Source: Paracoccaceae bacterium (GTDB lineage Bacteria; Pseudomonadota; Alphaproteobacteria; Rhodobacterales; Rhodobacteraceae). From it: 9,890 nucleotides of DNA. Location of the stretch: positions 1-9,890 of the forward strand of contig PXDM01000479.1 of assembly GCA_003565055.1 (NCBI GenBank). Direction: 5' to 3'. Below, piece after piece: positions 7,510 through 9,890 of the stretch (its first letter is position 1; every line of letters begins with the position of its first letter). The translations under genes and the position numbers were made by a program. Under the pieces are notes generated by a model. It was given only the letters and a program-made list of their open reading frames with translations, searched no databases and was not told the origin of the DNA.

Positions 7510-7541
7510 GTGACCGATATGCAGCATTCGGACCCTGACGC

Positions 7542-7577
7542 GAGGCCAAGTCTGGTAGCTCGATTTCGCTGGCCCTC
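7542..7577 (+). terminator. Possible stem-loop downstream of the biosynthetic operon
   Basis: GAGGCCA (7542-7548) can pair with TGGCCCTC (7570-7577) through seven base pairs and one bulged C, with a 21-base loop that itself has a short AGC/GCT pairing. It lies 33 bases after the transferase stop, a sensible place for operon termination. There is no T-tract, and the bulge and long loop make it weak. A second small inverted repeat, GGGCGT/ACGCCC (7593-7598 and 7613-7618), follows. Either could be chance in GC-rich DNA. Confidence 0.3.
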
Positions 7578-7642
7578 AAGATGTGACGTGCCGGGCGTGG
7601 CAGTGAGACAATACGCCCCAATACCCCGAAATTGTTAGCGAT

Positions 7643-7665
7643 TTGGAAAGCATATCTGCTATAGT
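7643..7665 (+). promoter_or_regulatory. Possible -10 box for the small secreted protein gene
   Basis: TATAGT at 7660-7665 is close to a sigma-70 -10 hexamer and lies in an unusually AT-rich patch for this window (about 7628-7680). No good -35 is correctly spaced: TTGGAA (7643-7648) is only 11 bases upstream and TTGTTA (7632-7637) is 22. If used, transcription would begin near 7672 and give a leader of about 90 bases. GTGTCAC (7664-7670) recurs inverted as GTGACAC (7731-7737), which may be an operator-like or leader-folding element or chance. Confidence 0.35.
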
Positions 7666-7760
7666 GTCACCACAGTAATGAGGCAGTGTTCGCGGTTGCC
7701 CGAACGGGATGGCCACAAGAGCCAACGACAGTGACACACCCCCAACGTGACGAGGGACCT

Positions 7761-8072
7761 ATGAGAAGAACGATTCTGGCAGCAAGCCTTGCCATTCTGA
7801 CCGTGCCGCTTCTGCCGAGCATGGTCAGCGCGGGACCAATCGAGACCGCATGCCTGCGCTCGGACCGTGCCCAAGCGACCCGCGCGATGTGCCGCTGCAT
7901 CGACAGCGTAGCCCAGCGGACGCTGACCCGTTCCGAACAGCGCCGCGCTGCAACATTCTTCCGCGACCCGCAACGGGCACAGGATGTGCGCATGTCCAAG
8001 AGCGACCGCGACAATGCCTTCTGGGCGCGCTACCGCGAATTCGGAGCCGCCGCGGAACGGTCCTGCCAGTAA
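7761..8072 (+). CDS. Small secreted protein of unknown function with four cysteines
   Basis: This 103-residue protein begins with a classic export signal: MRR, then a hydrophobic run at about 4-20, then a VSA-GP cleavage site after Ala24. The mature part is about 79 residues, basic and mostly helical in appearance, with Cys31, Cys44, Cys46 and Cys102, which could form two disulfides in the periplasm. The start at 7761 is chosen over the in-frame ATG at 7686 because it begins the signal peptide directly and has GAGGGA at 7752-7757. From memory, similar proteins of about 110 residues with a GPIE-ACLRSDR start and FWxRYxxFG end occur across Rhodobacterales and are sometimes labelled 'arginine transporter'. 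I see no support for transport: there is no membrane domain after the signal. It probably has its own promoter and is unrelated to the operon upstream. Confidence 0.8.
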   Translation: MRRTILAASLAILTVPLLPSMVSAGPIETACLRSDRAQATRAMCRCIDSVAQRTLTRSEQRRAATFFRDPQRAQDVRMSKSDRDNAFWARYREFGAAAERSCQ

Positions 8073-8080
8073 CTGGCAGG
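8062..8080 (+). terminator. Perfect palindrome enclosing the stop codon; possible terminator
   Basis: CCTGCCAG (8062-8069) and CTGGCAGG (8073-8080) are perfect complements separated only by TAA, the stop codon of the small secreted protein gene. A second short hairpin, CTGC-TTCGG-GCAG (8085-8097), follows at once. No T-run follows on the + strand, so intrinsic termination is uncertain. A three-base loop is tight but possible. It could also protect the mRNA 3' end. Confidence 0.5.
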
Positions 8081-8156
8081 TTCCCTGCTTCGGGCAGACG
8101 CCTCGCGCGTGGCAGGGTTTCCAAGTCCAGCTCCATGCCACACGAAACGCGCTGCG

Positions 8157-8180
8157 AAAATGTGCGTGTCAAGCACGCAC
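8157..8180 (-). terminator. Rho-independent terminator of the ABC transporter operon
   Basis: Read on the minus strand, GTGCGTG-CTTGA-CACGCAC forms a perfect seven-base-pair stem (arms at 8162-8168 and 8174-8180) with a five-base loop, followed directly by ATTTT. It starts 34 bases after the stop of the downstream ATPase gene. Stem, loop and T-tract all fit an intrinsic terminator for the leftward operon. The T-run is short, so some read-through is likely. Confidence 0.65.
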
Positions 8181-8213
8181 CCGACATCCGCCGCAATGTC
8201 CGACACACTGCGC

Positions 8214-9215
8214 TCACGCAGGCATATCTTTGGCCTGAGTGCCGAGCGCGTGGCACGCGGCGGTCCCATGCGCCTGCGCGCGCGGCAGTGGCAGGGTCTC
8301 GCGGCAGATATCCATCACCAGCGGGCAGCGCGGATGGAAGGCGCAACCGGGTGGCGGGTCGATAGGGTTCGGAATCTCGCCTGTGACGGGCCTGCGCCGC
8401 CGCCCCGACAGCGCCAGATCGGGCACTGCGTCGAGCAGCATGCGCGTATAGGGATGCTGCGGATCGATAAAGAGCGCGCGGGCCTCCGCGACCTCGACCA
8501 GACGGCCCAGATAGAGCACGCCGATGCGGTTCGACATGTGCCGCACCACGCTCAGATCATGGCTGATCAGCAGATAGGTCAGGCCGAATTCATCCTGCAG
8601 ATCGCGCATCAGGTTCAGGATCTGCGCCTGCACGGACACGTCCAGCGCCGAGGTCGGCTCATCGCAGACGATGAATTCGGGCTTGGATGACAGCGCGCGG
8701 GCAATCGCGATGCGCTGGCGTTGACCGCCGGAAAATTCATGCGGGAATTTCCCGGCATCCGCGCGCGACAGGCCCACGAGGTCGAGCAGCCGGCCCACCT
8801 CGCGCCGCACATCCCCGCCCTTCAGAAGCCCGAAAGTATGGATCGGCTCGGCGATGATATCGCCCACACGCCAACGCGGATTCAGGCTGGCGAAAGGGTC
8901 CTGAAAGATCATCTGAAACCGCCGCCGCAGCTTGCGCATCGCCGCCCCCGAGGCGAAATCCATCTCATTGCCGTCAAAGCGGATCGTGCCCGCAGACGGC
9001 TCCAGCAGCCCCACGATCATCTTGGCGATGGTCGATTTGCCCGAGCCGGATTCACCCACGAGCGCGAAAGTCTCGCCGCGCCGGATCTCGAAACTCACAT
9101 CGGCATTGGCGGTCAGATATTGCTTCTCCGTGCGCTCGATCACCCGGTTCAGCCAGGGTTTGGAGATATCGAAGCGCCGTGTCAGCCCTTCGACTGACAA
9201 GAGTATTTCAGACAT
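8214..9215 (-). CDS. ABC importer ATPase, dipeptide/oligopeptide family (DppF/OppF-like)
   Basis: This 333-residue cytoplasmic ATPase should power uptake of a peptide or similar small solute together with its partner ATPase encoded just upstream. Visible motifs: Walker A GESGSGKST (54-62), Q-loop MIFQDPFASLNP (102-113, Gln105), signature FSGGQRQR (161-168), Walker B FIVCDEP (181-187), D-loop SALD (189-192) and switch His219 in LISHD. The C-terminal oligopeptide-transporter region has HPYTRMLLDAVP (254-265) and cysteines 291, 297, 304 and 321. The start at 9215 is preferred over an upstream in-frame ATG because GGAGG lies six bases before it and it overlaps the previous stop by eight bases. 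Permease and binding-protein genes are not in the window, so the substrate (peptide, nickel, opine or other) is unknown. Confidence 0.93.
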   Translation of the reverse strand: MSEILLSVEGLTRRFDISKPWLNRVIERTEKQYLTANADVSFEIRRGETFALVGESGSGKSTIAKMIVGLLEPSAGTIRFDGNEMDFASGAAMRKLRRRFQMIFQDPFASLNPRWRVGDIIAEPIHTFGLLKGGDVRREVGRLLDLVGLSRADAGKFPHEFSGGQRQRIAIARALSSKPEFIVCDEPTSALDVSVQAQILNLMRDLQDEFGLTYLLISHDLSVVRHMSNRIGVLYLGRLVEVAEARALFIDPQHPYTRMLLDAVPDLALSGRRRRPVTGEIPNPIDPPPGCAFHPRCPLVMDICRETLPLPRAQAHGTAACHALGTQAKDMPA

Positions 9216-9890
9216 TCTGCGCCTCCGTCTCATAGAGCCAGCAGGCAACCTGCCGAGCACCCTCGCGCGCGACCAATTCGGGGCGCGCGGTCCGGCAGCG
9301 CTCGAACACGCGCGGGCAGCGCGGGTTGAAGGCGCAGCCTTGCGGGATCGCGTTCAGCCGGGGCATGGAACCGGGGATTTGCGTTAGCCGGTCTGCCGTC
9401 TGGGTCAGCGTCGGGATAGAGCCCATCAGCCCTGCCGTATAGGGATGCTCGGCAGCCTGAATGACATCGCGCACAGGCCCGATCTCGGCTAGTCGTCCGG
9501 CATAGAGCACGGCCACGCGGTCGGCGGTTTCGGCAATCACGCCCATGTCATGCGTGATCAGCATCACTGACGCGCCCCGCTCGGCGCAGATTTCTTTCAG
9601 CACATCAATGATCTGCGCCTGAACCGACACATCGAGCGCGGTGGTCGGCTCATCCGCGATGACCAGCTCCGGCTCGGCGGCCAGCGCCAGCGCGATCACC
9701 ACACGCTGGCGCATGCCGCCCGAGAAATGATGCGGGTAATCGTCGATCCGCCGTGCCGCTGCCGGAATGCCCACACGGTCCAAGAGCGCCACAGCGCGGG
9801 CGCGGGCCTCTTTCTCGGACACATCCATATGCGTGCGGATCGTCTCGATCAGTTGTTGCGCGACCGTGTAAAGCGGGTTGAGGCTGGTCA
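9208..9890 (-). CDS. ABC importer ATPase, dipeptide/oligopeptide family (DppD/OppD-like), N-terminus outside window
   Basis: The visible 226 residues are the C-terminal two thirds of the first ATPase of the importer. The frame stays open to the window edge: it begins with TSLNPLYTV, the stretch just after the Q-loop, so Walker A lies beyond 9890. The ATG at 9828 is internal. Seen here are the signature FSGGMRQR, Walker B LVIADEP, D-loop TALD, switch LITHD, and the C-terminal family region with AEHPYTAGLMGSIP and GCAFNPRCPRVFERC plus a final Cys in VACW. It overlaps the next ATPase gene by eight bases, so the two are made together and probably form the usual heterodimer. Compared with its partner it carries Met in the signature (SGGMRQR), as is common for the D-type subunit. 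Substrate is unknown. Confidence 0.93.
   Translation of the reverse strand, partial: TSLNPLYTVAQQLIETIRTHMDVSEKEARARAVALLDRVGIPAAARRIDDYPHHFSGGMRQRVVIALALAAEPELVIADEPTTALDVSVQAQIIDVLKEICAERGASVMLITHDMGVIAETADRVAVLYAGRLAEIGPVRDVIQAAEHPYTAGLMGSIPTLTQTADRLTQIPGSMPRLNAIPQGCAFNPRCPRVFERCRTARPELVAREGARQVACWLYETEAQNV
9222..9226 (-). promoter_or_regulatory. Ribosome binding site that decides the DppF-like start
   Basis: GGAGG on the minus strand lies six bases before the ATG at 9215. A longer reading frame from 9260 would add 15 residues with no homology-like features and lacks such a site, so the shorter start is taken. The site sits inside the end of the preceding ATPase gene, as expected for coupled translation. 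Confidence 0.7.

Noticed and set aside
6541..7527. Minus-strand frame of 328 codons opposite the phosphopantetheinyl transferase
   Set aside because: The + strand has clear family motifs; the antisense translation has none.
7686..7760. 25-residue N-terminal extension of the small secreted protein
   Set aside because: It would bury the signal peptide, and the better ribosome site lies just before 7761.
8109..9197. Several + strand frames opposite the ABC ATPase genes
   Set aside because: They cover strongly conserved ATPase sequence on the minus strand and show no protein features.
9216..9260. 15-residue N-terminal extension of the DppF-like ATPase
   Set aside because: Arg-rich, lies inside the preceding gene, and the ATG at 9215 has GGAGG at the right distance.

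Overview
The window looks like high-GC alphaproteobacterial DNA, probably from the Rhodobacteraceae/Roseobacter side. This rests on the GC-rich third codon positions, the ATGA start/stop overlaps, and a small secreted Cys-containing protein at 7761-8072 of a type I remember from Rhodobacterales. No rRNA, tRNA, CRISPR array or insertion sequence was seen, so the taxonomic call is an inference.

Positions 1-7509 (+ strand) are the 3' part of a tightly packed natural-product operon of four genes. They are: (1) the C-terminal end of a large synthase, comprising a probable ketoreductase-end linker, a carrier domain and a type I thioesterase; (2) a family 2 glycosyltransferase; (3) a 1501-residue synthetase with the order formyltransferase - decayed condensation domain - adenylation domain interrupted by a luciferase-like flavin monooxygenase - carrier domain; (4) an EntD/Sfp-type phosphopantetheinyl transferase. 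The joints are an ATGA overlap, a 3-base gap and another ATGA overlap, so the four are probably co-transcribed and translationally coupled.

The most interesting protein is the 1501-residue synthetase. All three catalytic residues of a formyltransferase are present, the adenylation pocket reads D-I-L-Q-M-G-M-I-W (glycine-like), and the monooxygenase sits between adenylation motifs A4 and A5. It looks like an initiation module that loads glycine (or a close relative), oxidises it and may formylate it. The thioesterase protein would release the finished chain, the phosphopantetheinyl transferase would arm the carrier domains, and the glycosyltransferase may add a sugar to the product. The closest layout I remember is the Agrobacterium Atu3670/Atu3671 siderophore region, so a metal-binding product is possible. 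Nothing in this window proves it.

Positions 7510-7760 form an intergenic stretch with weak stem-loops and a possible -10 box. Positions 7761-8072 encode a small exported protein of unknown function, followed by a palindrome that encloses its stop codon. Positions 8157-8180 hold a good minus-strand terminator, and 8214-9890 (- strand) carry two overlapping ATPase genes of a dipeptide/oligopeptide-type ABC importer, the upstream one cut by the window edge. These two run convergently to the biosynthetic operon and need not belong to it.
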